NCBI GenBank assembly: GCA_936440205.1
Contig: OW387145.1
Location: 12,771,396-12,835,395, forward strand
Origin: Lepidonotus clava
Taxonomy: Eukaryota > Annelida > Polychaeta > Phyllodocida > Polynoidae
DNA: 64,000 nt
Direction of reading: 5' to 3'
In this document: positions 12,046 to 24,663 of the stretch, in pieces
Layout: each line of letters starts with the position of its first letter
Numbering within the stretch: the stretch's first letter is position 1
Notes under the pieces: generated by a model
Database searches by the model: none
Seen by the model: the letters and a program-made list of their open reading frames with translations, nothing else
What the model was told of the DNA's origin: nothing
Made by a program: the position numbers and the translations under genes

Positions 12046-13787
12046 ATCAGGTTGAGAGGACTATGTTCGCATATATACAGGAGGAGCTGTGTGAGGATCT
12101 CGTAAGGGGCACACGTTGGGGGCAAGGCCGGCGCCGGACCTTCTGGGGATTTACAGGGGATAACTGGTCACGTAACCCGGTTAAAGCGCTGCTCAACCGC
12201 CAACGATATGCGCATGCGCACTTTAAGTGTCCCAAAACAGGTGTCACTGAATGAATGTCGTAAAGTGCGTTCGACATTATGTACATGCATTTCCAAACGT
12301 AAGATAGGATGATGTTTCCGGGTGTCACTATAGTAATCATTAAAGTATATTGATAATGTCAAGCAAACAGTTGAAACGTGTGACCGCAAGTCATACATGT
12401 CTTAATAATAGTTTACGTTTGAAATGCTAGGGAGGTTAAGGACGCCCTGCGCTCCCCATAACGTTAGCCTAACGTATTCTTTATCTACGAAATTGTCATT
12501 TGCTGCGTATATATTTCATTATAGATTTAAAATAATGTACATTTCATCGAAGGATATGTATTTACTTATTAAAATACCCTCAATATCCTGCATACGAGTA
12601 CCACATATAGAGACTGTCTGAGAATGAGCTATAACCTAGGTAATTTGGTCGCTAAGGCGTTTTCATAAAAGGATAACTAAAGTATACATTATATTTCAGT
12701 TGTGGATTTTGGGGAGGGGGAACACAGACCCCCCTTATTTGGCCCGGAGAGTGTGAAGGAATTTGTTTACAAAACGGCGATACCCATATTTTAAATCATT
12801 GGATCAATCTCTGAATTTTCCTGGGCTTAAGTTTGCACCATTGTTTAATCAAGAGCCGTATAAATGTATGCCTTTGCGAGAGAAGACTGTGTGGTAAACT
12901 ACATACATGCATTTTATATAAGAGGGAACGCCTGTCAACTTGGCATTATGAGAGCGCCAAGGCGTATGGCCTGCCGTGGAGCCAATGACCACGGGCTGGG
13001 ACATTGAAGCAATCTCCTGTTGCAGCTTACCGTCCAACAGAAACTCCCTACCCAGTGTGTATATACGGCGGGGAAGGGGTGGGGATCAGCTCATACTGTG
13101 CCTTGAGCCAGGATCAAAGCTGAGTCCAATGGCGCCGTCAACAAAGGGACGAGAGAAGTTATTCTTTGTGTGATCAATACATGGGGATTGCTCTGTCTGT
13201 CTACTGGGTATTGGGTAGAGTCTATGGGACGTCGGCGAGTACCCAAACAACCCGGAGGAACGTGCAGAGCCTCTGAGGATCATTGCACGGTTGGTTACGC
13301 TCGGCTGCACCAAATTGAAGATTGCCTTATATCAAGGAGACAATTGGGAGTCTCACGCTCATGACACTGAAATTATCCTTTCGTTTTTCTGCCTAGCCTA
13401 GAGCAGTAGATTTAACATAAACCAATCGACGATATTGTTGCTCTAACCTGATTCGTGTATCATAACATATAACATGTAGTTGGTGGCTTAATTAACTTTA
13501 CCGACAGAAGACAACATATAATACTGTTGAGATTAAAACATTAAAACATCTGTTGCTTGATATTAAAAGCAACTTCCATTTTGCTTTTTTTTTTAACCTG
13601 AAAAGTATTATCAACTTTTTACACCTCTATCATCTGAGATGATCAAGCCCATAGCAGGTGATGGCTCGCGGGACTCAAAATGCAAGTATACGATGAGCCT
13701 CGGAGCCCAATACGCTGTGTTTGTCTCAGAGCTGGTGTGATGTACGTACGCCAAATCATGAATGAAAAAAAACATCAACGTTCTTAC
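12046..13787. other. Stretch without a recognised gene
   Basis: A minus-strand reading near 12960-13040 (LLDGKLQQEIASMSQPVVIG) looks protein-like but is short and lacks clear splice sites. Otherwise nothing was seen. Confidence 0.35.
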
Positions 13788-14339
13788 CTGTATTGCTGAA
13801 CAGGAATCCGGAGGCCTAGCACAAGTGGCGAGGAGTGGAAGGGATAATATAAGAATCCGACTGAAGAAGTACGGCGTAATCCGCTGGTCGGTGGGTGTGA
13901 GGAGGGAGGCGGTGAGTGTGTGGTGATTGATACCGGGGTAGGCTGGTTACAGGAGGAGGGAGTAAAAACCCTCACCTCCACTCCCTGACAACTACTACTC
14001 TGACACCAGGCCGTATCCTCTAGTCCTGGCTTACTCAAAGTCGGGCCCCGCCCAGGCGTCAAGTGCTGAAGGTGTTATAAAAGCTGGACACACAGGCATA
14101 CAAAGTGTCTGAGACGTATTAGAAAAACCCTGGGGTTCCGGCGTGCGTAAAGTGCCTTTAGCTTATTAAAAGCGTCCTATGGCGCTCGCAGGGAGTCGCT
14201 ATAAGGTATAATACAGGTGCTGTCACCGGTCGCTGCCATGAATGAAAATTGTCCGTTCTCCGGGTGTAAAATATTATCCTCGGGTCTATAAAGCTTCAAT
14301 ACACAATCCCTCCCCGGGGCGCGGCCGTCCGACGCTACA

Positions 14340-14500
14340 CCCTACCGTGTAATAGGTGCGGAAGAGGCGCCTGCGCGCGCAGGGGATCTCGTCTCGGGTC
14401 ACGTGACTGGAGAAAATGGCCAATCAGCGGCTGAGTTAGGGCGGCGGGGCGGGACGAGGGCGGCACGTGCAGTACCAGGCGGTCCTATGTAGGCCGTACA
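14340..14500. promoter_or_regulatory. GC-rich promoter-like island
   Basis: Within 60 bases lie a palindromic E-box GTCACGTGAC (14398-14407), a CCAAT box GGCCAATCAG (14418-14427) and a GC box (14439-14453), in the most CpG-rich stretch of the left half. A minus-strand donor (TACAG|gtaaga, exon side at 13788) fits a leftward 5' non-coding exon starting here. A second CCAAT motif lies near 15420. The gene it would serve was not identified. Confidence 0.35.
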
Positions 14501-14891
14501 CAGCTATACTAACTGGGGAATTAGTCCGGGGATCATAGGCCTGCGCCAAGAGAAAAGCTGATTTGTCTAAGAACACATAGTTGCATTTAGGATGGAAGTA
14601 CTGGCACTTTAATCATACACTTTGTTCTGTCATGGCCTTGGTTCTAGAGGAGGTCCTTGACAGTGCGCAACTCGATATGATTAAAAGAACTCCCCTATAC
14701 TCAGCATATCTTCGACCTCAGGGTACTGCTAATAAGCATACATATACATGTAGGACAAATATCAACGCTCTGAGTCTCTATCATCATTGTTTTACCATGT
14801 TTCTTTGTGGTAAACTTAGACCGCCGTCCCAATTTCAACTTAAGAAATGCCCATATGGCTGTGTCGATTCTGAGCTTCCATGTACCCTTAA

Positions 14892-15183
14892 AGGGCATTC
14901 ACGGTCATCTATGAAGGATAAGAACTGTTTGTTTAAAAGAAAAGTCAACCTTATAGAGTGCACCGTGCTGCCTTTCAGGGGACCTTTAACTTTGTATGAG
15001 TTGTCCAACGGCGATGGTACTCGGGACTAATTTACCAGCGTCAAGGACAATGATCTCAAACATCTCGGGTCGTTTTTACGCCAATAGCCGAGGAGACCAG
15101 TCGTTTACACTCTCGCGACACCCAGGTCTCATTGGGGGATCTTCAAAGGAACGGCGTCCAATAAGTTACTCTGTGGGTTCCCT
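14892..15183. mobile_element. TTAA-flanked MITE
   Basis: TTAA (14888-14891) then AGGGCATTCACGG, and GTGGGTTCCCT then TTAA (15184-15187). Ends resemble the 53.1-54.1 kb pair. Confidence 0.5.
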
Positions 15184-15187
15184 TTAA

Positions 15188-16435
15188 ACAGAGACTGACT
15201 CCTTGCTAGTTTCCCCGGCCCACTCCTGTGGTTCTCGCCCCTCGGTTCCTCCAGGGTTGTCCCCCTTCTGCCCGGCCAGTGGCCTGTCTAATTGCTGAGC
15301 TGCTGTTAACACGGTCAACATGTGAACTCCCATCCTCGCACACCAGGCCCCCAGTCGCTATCGCTGTCAGAAGGTACCACATGCCGCCCGCGCCCGACGG
15401 CTTGGTGCCGTGAATATTGGCCAATCGGAGAGCCGCCTACCGTCTCTGCCGAGAGTCGACGTGTTGTGTAGAGCGGACTGAAGCTTCCGGAAGCCGACAC
15501 TAGGGGTCAGTTGTCATATCTACTCGAACAAATCATGTTTAGAGACTCTTTGGATATTGAATGATACTTTTCAATTTCATAACGTCACCACCGAGAATCG
15601 AGTCAATCTATCGCCTACTTTTTTTTCTAAAAGGACTCATTCCTAAGATTAAAAGGCTAGAAATCTTGAAAAGTGAAAATAATAATTATTGTTTTACCTG
15701 ACACTGTTAAACTTTTGTCATTTCTTATAATTGTTACAGATTTTGGCAAAATACATTTTAATTTGGAGATTCCCTAATTCCTGCATAAAAGCATTGAAGG
15801 TTTGTCCTTCAGCTGCGAATCCTCACCGTACGCGTGATATGACCATAGATGTCGATACGGTGAAAAACCCCAATAACCAACCTACCAACCAGTTGCGGAT
15901 CTGCCACATGATAAATGTTGAAAATCACACAAGCACATATGATATTATCTTATACGCCCAACTGTCTGTTCGTAGTTTTGAAATAACACAAAAATGTCTG
16001 TTGCAAATGATTATTTTCACAACACAAAGTAAAGAAATAGTTCCAAACTAGGAATTGTATAACTGTACGTTCAACTGCCACTGGACAGGCCTAGATCTAC
16101 ATCCTTATGTTGCTGGTTCTAAATTATTCATGATATTTGGTACAACTACATTTTTCTTATGAAGGACAGGATATTAAAGACAATCTAAGGAAGACAATGG
16201 TTTTGATTACTGAACTTCTACCAATGTGATTCAAGATTAGCCAGAATCATCAGAATGAATATACCATGGAGATTTACCAATTAAGGCCAGCGTCCTCATA
16301 ACAATCTTGCTCTTATTGTTCTCGTGGGAGCAGAACGTTGTGCCACTCCGACGAGAGTTGATAATTTCCATTCCACGGCACGCACATAGAAATACTTACG
16401 CACACATTAGACAGTACAGAGTATGTTAGTTTAAT
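15188..16435. other. Stretch without a recognised gene
   Basis: GC-rich up to about 15480, with a CCAAT motif near 15420, then AT-rich. The 106-codon ORF at 15731-16051 has no protein features. Confidence 0.35.
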
Positions 16436-16680
16436 CAGGCCCGTAACTAGGGGGGTAGGCGGGGCCAACCCCCCCACAAATGGAGTTTTTCCCAAAAGTT
16501 CCACCTTCCCTATCAGAATCTAATGTTAATACCCCTTAAATTAGTACGAAAATATTAAAAAGTTCCACTTTTTACTGCTCGCCACCCCCCTTTTCATGTT
16601 CAAATTATTGAAAATATAGGCAAAAGTTCCACTTGTGGAACCTCGCCACCCCCCCACAGCTGAAGCTGGGTACGGGCCTG
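16436..16680. mobile_element. CAG...CTG MITE with 5-bp target duplication TTAAT
   Basis: Ends CAGGCCCGTAACTAGG and TGGGTACGGGCCTG. TTAAT flanks both sides (16431-16435, 16681-16685). 245 bp with C/G tracts. Confidence 0.85.
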
Positions 16681-17010
16681 TTAATAACGCCTTGGGTTAA
16701 CGTAAGAGGAGCCCGCGCCCCATAACCTACTCAAAACAAGTGAAGTAATAATTATTGACCCCCACTGGTGGGGGAACCTCAGGCCCCACAGGGCTGCCAA
16801 TCAGCAGATTCTTTTACATCTCCTCTGGTATGATTTTCACTCTTAAGATAAGCCTCCTCACAATGTGAATAAGGCCTTATTTGTGAACTGTGACCTGTAT
16901 ATTCAGTATAGGTTAATATTACGTACCAATGCAGGGAAAAGTTATAGATTTGCTATGGATAGGCTCTACTATTTACGCGACAACGTAGCGCGGGTTGATT
17001 CTACTAAAAA

Positions 17011-17490
17011 CGCGACATGATAGTAGTATATGGAAATAGGAATTTGAAATATGTTACCTTCATTGTACATCCCATTAGGGCGACGTCGCCTCACTTGGGT
17101 ACACACGACGTTGTCGCGTGAATTGATTCTATTAAGCAGGCGGCATGTTAGTAGTAGATGGAAATGGGGATGGTTGCACAGTTTGTATGTCTTAAACAGG
17201 CGACGTCGTGTACACAATGTGTGAGGCCGCATGCAAGGTGTTACTTAAGTTGCAATTTCGACACAAGGCGTTATATACATTTTGATACTTTAATTATTTG
17301 ATGATTTATGAGAAATGTATAGATAAAATGGTGATACAAAGATTAGTACGTATTTAAGCGTAATACTTTTTTCAGGGGTGTTTGTATATGAGTTGTCATT
17401 GTCGCGCGACATGTTAGTAGTATAGGGAAATGGGAATTTGATGCTTGTCGCGTTCATTGTTTCCTTTATACAGACGACGTCATGTATTCA
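17011..17490 (+). repeat. Three irregular repeats around GACGTCG palindromes
   Basis: Units at about 17011-17116, 17140-17225 and 17398-17490 each hold GACATG-TTAGTAGTA, GGAAATGGG and, 50-60 bases later, a GACGTCG-type palindrome. A fourth GCGACGTCGC lies near 17827. Confidence 0.65.
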
Positions 17491-17514
17491 GTGTTTTTAA
17501 TATAACAAGCGCGT

Positions 17515-17590
17515 TCCACAGCTGGGAGGCGTACCCCGGCCACCCGCTTTGCAGTCTGGTGTCCTACCTATTAGGCCACCACAGTTGTAG
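17515..17590 (-). repeat. tRNA-derived SINE head, minus strand
   Basis: On the minus strand an A box (TGGCCTAATAGG, 17578-17567) is followed by ACACCAGACTGCAAAG and a decayed B box (GGGGTACGCCTCCC, 17537-17524). Spacing suits a tRNA-related SINE. Confidence 0.55.
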
Positions 17591-17839
17591 CTGAGGGGAG
17601 CTGCCATAGTCTAGGTAGGGTGTCATTTTGCTGAGTTCTGGTGTTCCAGCCTTTATTACATAGTGATATATAAGAGTTGATATACCAGCATTTATCTCAA
17701 CTGGCACTCTGCCTCTGGCTCTTATTACTCTGTGTCTAAGGGTAGCTAGCATTGAACAAGTGGGTGATCATGTAGATTGGAAGCAATGGCGTTATAATAT
17801 AAGGAAGGTAATCAATGTTGCATACGCGACGTCGCGCAT

Positions 17840-19711
17840 ATAACCAGTTCGATCCTGGCCGGGGCCACAAGGCTTGTACAAGTCATTAGCCATTACATCC
17901 TTTTGTAGTATGCACACAGGACTGTTTCTCCTTTCTACTACAATAAATCAATTAGATACGTCTCCTAGGAAATACACGTAACAAGATTTGCAACAGAGTA
18001 AGGAGTCTCCTTGATTGGGTATAGTTGTATTACGTCTACCATGTAGCGTGAAACTGATGCGAAGTAGTCTGCTCCAGAATAGTTTTCCTACAGCCTTTTA
18101 CTTATTTGAAGATTGGGTTATTCAATATCATTCACGAAGTAACTCATAGAAAATGATTAAGTATGCTCGTACTAACTATATCTACAGTGTTATCAAGGTT
18201 ATGGAGGTACCAACCCGCCATCGAACCTATATATTTCTTGTTCTTGTATGGTACGACTGGAAGAAATTTTGGTTATCCTTATTTTTGGGAAAGCAAATGT
18301 TTTTGAGTACGTTTAAGATATTTAGTATAAGTTGGGCTATTATGTGGTCGAGGAGGGCGCTATGGAGCTGATAAACATAAGTATTAATTCGCCATATCTT
18401 CAATATTTAAAAAAAATACTTGTTGTCTTGTTAAAACCAGTATTGACCCTACCCAGACATCCAATTCCAACGGAACCATTACTCATGAAAGACCTTATAA
18501 AACATTCAAGGAATATTCCTCCTATTCGCAGTCTCATCAGAAGAAGACACAAGATGTATCTTCCTGCATGGTTTTCTTTTTGCAGATCCATTTCTTTCAC
18601 AAACAGAGCGACTGGGTATGATTGAACCCATGCCAGCGTCAACTCCCCAAATAGAGTCGTTGTAACTGCTGTACATGAAACAAAGTCAGTAATAAGCACC
18701 ATTGTTTTAATGATATAGTATTTACGGTTTATAAATATCCCATGTAGTTTGTGCTTCTGTACAAATAATGCCATCCCATAATAAAATAATAAAGGCAATC
18801 AAACGGTATTAACTCCCGGCTGTCATCAAAGTCTCAAACATGCTTGATATAGATTGGTGCTCAGCATCAGCCGACTGGGTGCTCAGAATTGGCCGCCTCT
18901 CAATCAATGAGGGATACCTACACATAGTGACCTGTAAAATTCCCACTCAAAAGTGGGCATGGTGTATTGTATTTGTTTTAATTAGTAAAAAGTACTAACT
19001 TCTCATTAACAAATTGCAATGCGCTGTGCTTGATATTTAGTGAACATATGAAGAATGCGTGATGATAACTGAAAGCTTAAGTGTACGTAGGAGTTATATC
19101 TAGTTTTTCCAATCAATTTTTTGTGAAGGTGATTCAAGTATCAATTAATCCTATTTAAGGTAATTGCTACACGTTTTACTTTATCTTACGTTTGTGTTAA
19201 CACACACAATTTAGAACATATTTGTGCATGGAATACATGCATTCTGATACTCTGGGATCTTTCCTTGACTTTTCGGTTATTACTTTTTGGAATCATCCAA
19301 TTTTATTGCTGACTGGTCAAAGGGATTTCTGTACCCCTGGCCGAACCTTGCCATAAGTCTATAGCCCCAGACGTGCCCCCTGGGCCCAGTCTGGGGTGTT
19401 GGGTGGCGGCTGGGAGGGGCCATCTGACCGTCGGCGGAGACAGATGGGAGGGGTCCTCGGGGGTGACGGAGGGCCCCCAGTAGTCGGGAGGAGACCTAGG
19501 GTCATAGCAGACCGGACCGGAGGTTGGGGGGGGGGGGGATGTTGCCTGCTGCACACTATGAATGGTTAAGAAAACCTCCAGGCCTCATTCGCTATCCCTT
19601 TTATACCTAATAATGGGTAGGGCAACATGTCCTATGATTAAGGCACCTGGCCATAATGTCTAACATTTGAAGTATACAGACACCCAAAGAAAGTGATGAC
19701 TAAAGAAACAC
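17840..19711. other. Stretch without a recognised gene
   Basis: A B-box-like AGTTCGATCCTGG lies near 17848. Overlapping ORFs on both strands at 18150-18800 show no conserved motif. Nothing else was seen. Confidence 0.35.
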
Positions 19712-19715
19712 TTAA

Positions 19716-21130
19716 GGATAATGCCCACTAACTAGTGCTTCCCCCTAGTGGTGAAAACTGTAAAATCTCCCTGGGGCATAGGGAAACATCCTAAAACTTT
19801 ATCTAAAATGTTATCAGGTCCGGGCTAACACAGAAATTGGGAACGACCTGTGATATCAGGACGTCCTGTAATTCTGGGCCACAGGTCGTCCTGAGATTTA
19901 GGGACGGTTGAATAAAACTAAGAATATAAATTAACAGGGAGATTTGCTGAAAATTCTGACTCGGTAAATATCTCCTAAATTCATATTTCCAACTATCTAG
20001 CTCCAAAAATCTGAAGTTAAATGTGCATATTTTTTCGCATAACACATAGTAAGTTCCCCTATGGCCCCCTTAGTGCAGTGGAGAAGGAGCAGGCCGGGGC
20101 CCAGTTATATAACCAGTCCCGGGGTCTGCGACCCCAGTCTAATTATAGATCCTCTTCCCGGTGACAAGGGTCCAGACTAATCCAGAGGGGTCAGAGACTA
20201 CAATAAAAAGGCGGGGAATATCAATTAGCCCGTGTTATCAGGATGCCCCGGCTTTATGGGACGTCCCAGTTAACGAGGACGACCCGAGATTTCGGGACGT
20301 TCCCGTTTTCCTATGTTAGCCCGGACCTGGTTATTCATCATCTAAGAGGTATATTTTGGAACCTTAAACCAAAATTTGATTGATTCAGAGAGTTTACCTT
20401 TTGCCTTACTAATCCCAGTTGGGCAAAAAGTGGCGCTTGGTCACTAAATATATTTTTTCACAAATTATATCCTTACAAGCTAATTGCTAAGGATATAAAG
20501 GAAACTGATGTTCTAATTTGTCATCAAGTTTAGCTGCTTTGAAAATTACTTGGTGATTTATCTATTCTGCATCCTTCTTTATCTCGGCAGTGCAAAACAT
20601 GCCAAAAAGATAGGATGTTTATTTCTAATATTATTTGTCATACATATTTCTTCACCTAACTCAGTAGACCACCCCGGGACCTATGCTGATTTTTTTGTTT
20701 TATGTTCACAACATATGTAAGTATATATATATATATAGTGAATTTGAGAAAGGTTCCATGTTTAGAAATCTTTTTATAGTAGGTTTTAGGCAAAATAAGG
20801 GCTTCAAAAGGAGCCTCCTCAGATATATAACTTTTTTTTCAAATAAAATGTATATTAAATGCAATATTTAGCTACAAAATAAATCTATAGGACCTCCTTG
20901 ATACATTTCATGCAAGAAATATTAATAATATGTAAACCTTATATCTTAAATTCACCAGTATTTGATCTCTGATTTTCTCTAAAAATGTCCTGAGGTGTCA
21001 TCTCATAACTCTTAAATTAGCCCCGGGACCCCCACTTTTCTTTTCATATATTGGCTTTGCATCACCAGGGGATCAATTGTACCAAATTACAATGAGTTTC
21101 CATGTTTCGTTTAGTTAGTGGGCATTATCC
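19716..21130. mobile_element. TTAA-flanked DNA element, non-autonomous
   Basis: TTAA (19712-19715), then GGATAATGCCCACTAACTA; the other end is the inverse, followed by TTAA (21131-21134). The TTAA target suggests a piggyBac-like mover. It holds a nested element at 19815-20329 and no transposase. Confidence 0.75.
19815..20329. mobile_element. CAGGTCCGGGCTAACA MITE with 5-bp duplication GTTAT
   Basis: Ends CAGGTCCGGGCTAACA and TGTTAGCCCGGACCTG. GTTAT occurs at 19810-19814 and 20330-20334. Inserted in the TTAA element. Confidence 0.88.
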
Positions 21131-21786
21131 TTAAAGTTGACAATCCTTAATCTAGTAACCAAGGAATAGTTATAACTTTATCATCTGTCTCCCTGTCACT
21201 TCGTAACAGTATACGGATATAATGTATGTACACATGTATATCACATACATGTACATAAAATCATGTATATCATATACATATATTTTTATATACATATTCA
21301 TTTACATATACCGAAAAGCAGATAGAAAATTTACTTTACACGATTAAAAAAAACCCAGTCATATATGATAACATATTTCCTGCTCAAATCTTCTGGGGTA
21401 GAGGTGCTTGTCATATTCCGAATTTTGTTTTGCTAGCAGGGACTGCGAATAAAAGGGAGAATATGTCTACTCCTAGAGGCCTGGTTTAGACAATTCCTCT
21501 TAATTTCCGTTTTTTTCTCATCTATTATTGTCACAAGTGTCGTTATAACTTTCTCAACGCGACCTGGGTAATATATACACCGCCACCTGAACCAGGGTAT
21601 TAGATATATGCTATTATATAAATGTCACAGGGGGAATATTGAATTAGGCTTGGGAAGTGGATGTGGAGGGAGGCAAGACCAGGATTGATTAACCCACATA
21701 CAATTAGATTATGAATTAGCAATATCGCATATTGAATATGCAGACGGAAAGGTAGCCTGCGCGGAGGGGTGGGCAGGGGTGATTTG

Positions 21787-21971
21787 CAGTGGCGGATCCA
21801 GGGTGGGCGGGGGGGGGTTGCAATTGCCCCCCTAGAACCAGGGAACAAAATTTTGGCATCTTAAAATTGAAAGATCTGTGTAAATATGACGTTTTTATTT
21901 TTCATTCTTATAAGGGGGGTCAGGGTTTGCCCCCCCCCTCCCTTAGAGCACTGGCTCTGGATCAGCCCCTG
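21787..21971. mobile_element. CAGTGGCGGATCCAG MITE with 5-bp duplication ATTTG
   Basis: Ends CAGTGGCGGATCCAGGG and CTGGATCAGCCCCTG. ATTTG flanks at 21782-21786 and 21972-21976. Confidence 0.85.
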
Positions 21972-21976
21972 ATTTG

Positions 21977-24495
21977 TGGTTGGTGGTACTGGCCCCTTCT
22001 TTTTAAGAAATGGTTTGAATGTGTTTTTCCCCGCCTGAAGTCCTAGTTCTACTTGCAAATGCCTCTTTGTGGTAAATCTCCCTGATACCTCTCCTCCCGG
22101 CCGTGTGTAGGTAAGGGCCTGTTCTCAGAGGGTGCCCTTATTGTGTTGATCTGCCCACTGTCAGGCCTGTCAGTGTACGCGTGACCAGATTCAATTAACC
22201 CTCCTCTTGTTGACAGTAGCCAAGGCGACCCTACCCCTGCTGTATGATGTGGTGTGTGGGTAGGGGGCGCTCACGGGAGAGCGGCTTATTGACCACGCAG
22301 TCACGTATGAAATTCATTTCCTATGTCAACACAAGCCTAGATTTGATCATTATCAAATCTTAGGCACGCATTGGGAACGTAATCTTAGGCACGCTTTGGC
22401 ATATTTTTCTGGGATCACTTGAGAAAACACTTCGACTCATTAATATGTGAAAATTAATTAAACTTCATTGACCAAAGTTCCGCTGCAGTCAGTGGGTTTC
22501 ACATTATTACTGCCTCTGGAAGTCAAATATCGGCTGATTGCAGCAATCAGAATAGACCGGTTGCAACCAGTCTCTTCTTATAATAGTAAACGGTTAACTA
22601 GTTTGTTCACTACCATAGGATCATATTGAGACGTTTGAGTAGGCAAAATGATCAAACTGAAGAAAGGGGAATACCGTATTGCAAGTCTGCCAGTTGTTCT
22701 TTTCCAAAACACTGCTAATTTGAAACTTACTTATTTCTCACTTGCAGAGATCCTTTTGTCACATTCGAAAAAATGCCCAATGTCTTCGACACCCAGTAAG
22801 AATTGCATCAATCCTATATGATTGTTAATAAGATATTGATTATCAAATCAAGGACGTGAATGCAGCTTAACCTGTATTGGATCATTATTGATATTTCCTG
22901 GAACGCTATATCACGTGTGACTCGTGATTTTCTTTTTATTCACATGTAATTGGGGGATTCTTTATGTTTACAACTGTTGTTGTCCGTTTGGATCAAATAT
23001 GATGCCCGAATTGTAAGCAGGGTGATAATTGGTTAATTTATTTTTTTCTCGCCTGAAAAAAGGGGATTACTATCATATTGAGTCATTGATTAACTGACTA
23101 TCATTCATATCGTTCATAGCTTTCGTTTATGAATATATAATATTCAAGCTATGAACGATATATTATATCATTTCGATTGGTATGCAATCTTAATGGCACT
23201 TTTCCCTATCTAGCATAATTTGAAATTCCAGCGAAACTGTATTTATGACTGGTCGCGAAGATTTCTATGCATGAAAAAAATGGCTGTTATACTGACCTTT
23301 ATTCTAAAATAATCAATGAATATATACTCTCCACCAAAGCTTGGGTACAAAGTGGTTGTAAAATACACTAAATAATCCCCCCCCCCCCAAAAAAAAGGGA
23401 AAAAAAAGAAGAAAAAGTTTGTGTGACAGAGAAGCTATATGAATATAAATGGAATTTACGTACCAAATGGGTGACACAGAAATATCTCGTAGTAATTAAG
23501 TGAATCATCAGTTAGTTTTCAATGGTTTACTTATCAAAAAAGGTTTACGGTGCTTTTATTGGTAATTTATTTTATTTCCACAACATCTTTCAGACAGTGA
23601 ATAAAAGAATCAAACAATTAATTCGTACATCCATCACGTACAGACCATTAGGCCAGATTTACCATTGCTTCAATGAGGACTTACACTCACTACGTATGCA
23701 TAGTTAAAAAAATCTCAGACCCCCCGCCCACTCCCTTGGACAAATACATGCATCGGATTTGAACAAGAAACATTTTCTACAATACAAAATCTCAGACCCG
23801 CCCCCCTCCCTTAATGCGTACATTAGGCCCCATTACAATTTGTAATTTTTATATGTCTCCTAGTAGTTAGAAAGAAAACACTCATTCTCATTCTTTATCT
23901 TGCATGTCCCCCTCCTTTGACTGAGTCATCAGCTGACCTCCTTGGGATCCAAGCCGTCCTTCCTAGAAACAGGTCTGAGGTGGATCACGTCCCCGGATCG
24001 TCAACACCTCTAGACAGGGTCTGCTGAACCGACCTAAAAATACACCAAACATATGTAGTTTTTTGGTAGCCAGCTCAATAGACCTGTGCAGCACTCAGTT
24101 AAACTGGGTCAGGCGTGGCTGGCGGTGCTTCCAAGTCAGAGTGGTGTCAGGCGTTGGTCGATCCTCCAACCTCCTCACGGTAGGTAAAGGAGTGTTTGAC
24201 ACAGACAGTTATCAAGTAATATTCTTCATTTAGATAGTATGTATACTGACAACTTGGATACTGGGTATGCAGTGTATTGGGTTTGGGTTTGGTGGACCCA
24301 GTGTGACACGTGTGCCGGCCGCCGCTTACTAACTGCCTGTGTGTCTGTACCATGTTTGTTGAACACTAGTACTGTCCCATTTAGTCAGTTCCAGACTTCG
24401 TCTAGATCTGTGACACGTAAATCATTATGGTTCCAATCTTACACGTTTCAAACATTTCAATTGACTGAGTTGAGATTTTAATGTGAATATCATTA
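21977..24495. other. Stretch without a recognised gene
   Basis: Contains a relic of the CTCAGACCCCC / GTACATT MITE family at about 23700-23832 and the hairpin at 23107-23161. Otherwise AT-rich. Confidence 0.4.
23107..23161. repeat. Perfect 16-bp inverted repeat
   Basis: ATATCGTTCATAGCTT (23107-23122) and its inverse (23146-23161) around a 23-base loop. Confidence 0.85.
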
Positions 24496-24663
24496 CAGGG
24501 GCGGATCCAGAAATTTTCAAAAAAAAAAGGGGGGGGGGGGGGGCTATTGTAAAATGTCCCCCAAATCCTCCGTGCCAGAGAATTTTACATTAGAAAAATC
24601 ATTTTTTTGCCCAACATAAGAGGGGGGGGGGGGTTGCGCCCCTGGCCCCTATATTCGCCACTG
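24496..24663. mobile_element. CAGGGGCGGATCCAG MITE, no clear target duplication
   Basis: Ends CAGGGGCGGATCCAG and TTCGCCACTG, with two poly-G runs inside. The flanks differ. Confidence 0.75.

Noticed and set aside
14581-15030. A 149-codon plus-strand ORF
   Set aside because: Its right part lies in a TTAA-flanked MITE, and no family feature is seen.
17848-17870. Possible tRNA gene around AGTTCGATCCTGG
   Set aside because: Only a B-box-like segment is present; no acceptor stem or A box at the right distance.
18153-18798. Overlapping ORFs on both strands
   Set aside because: No conserved motif, no splice pattern, ordinary AT-rich composition.
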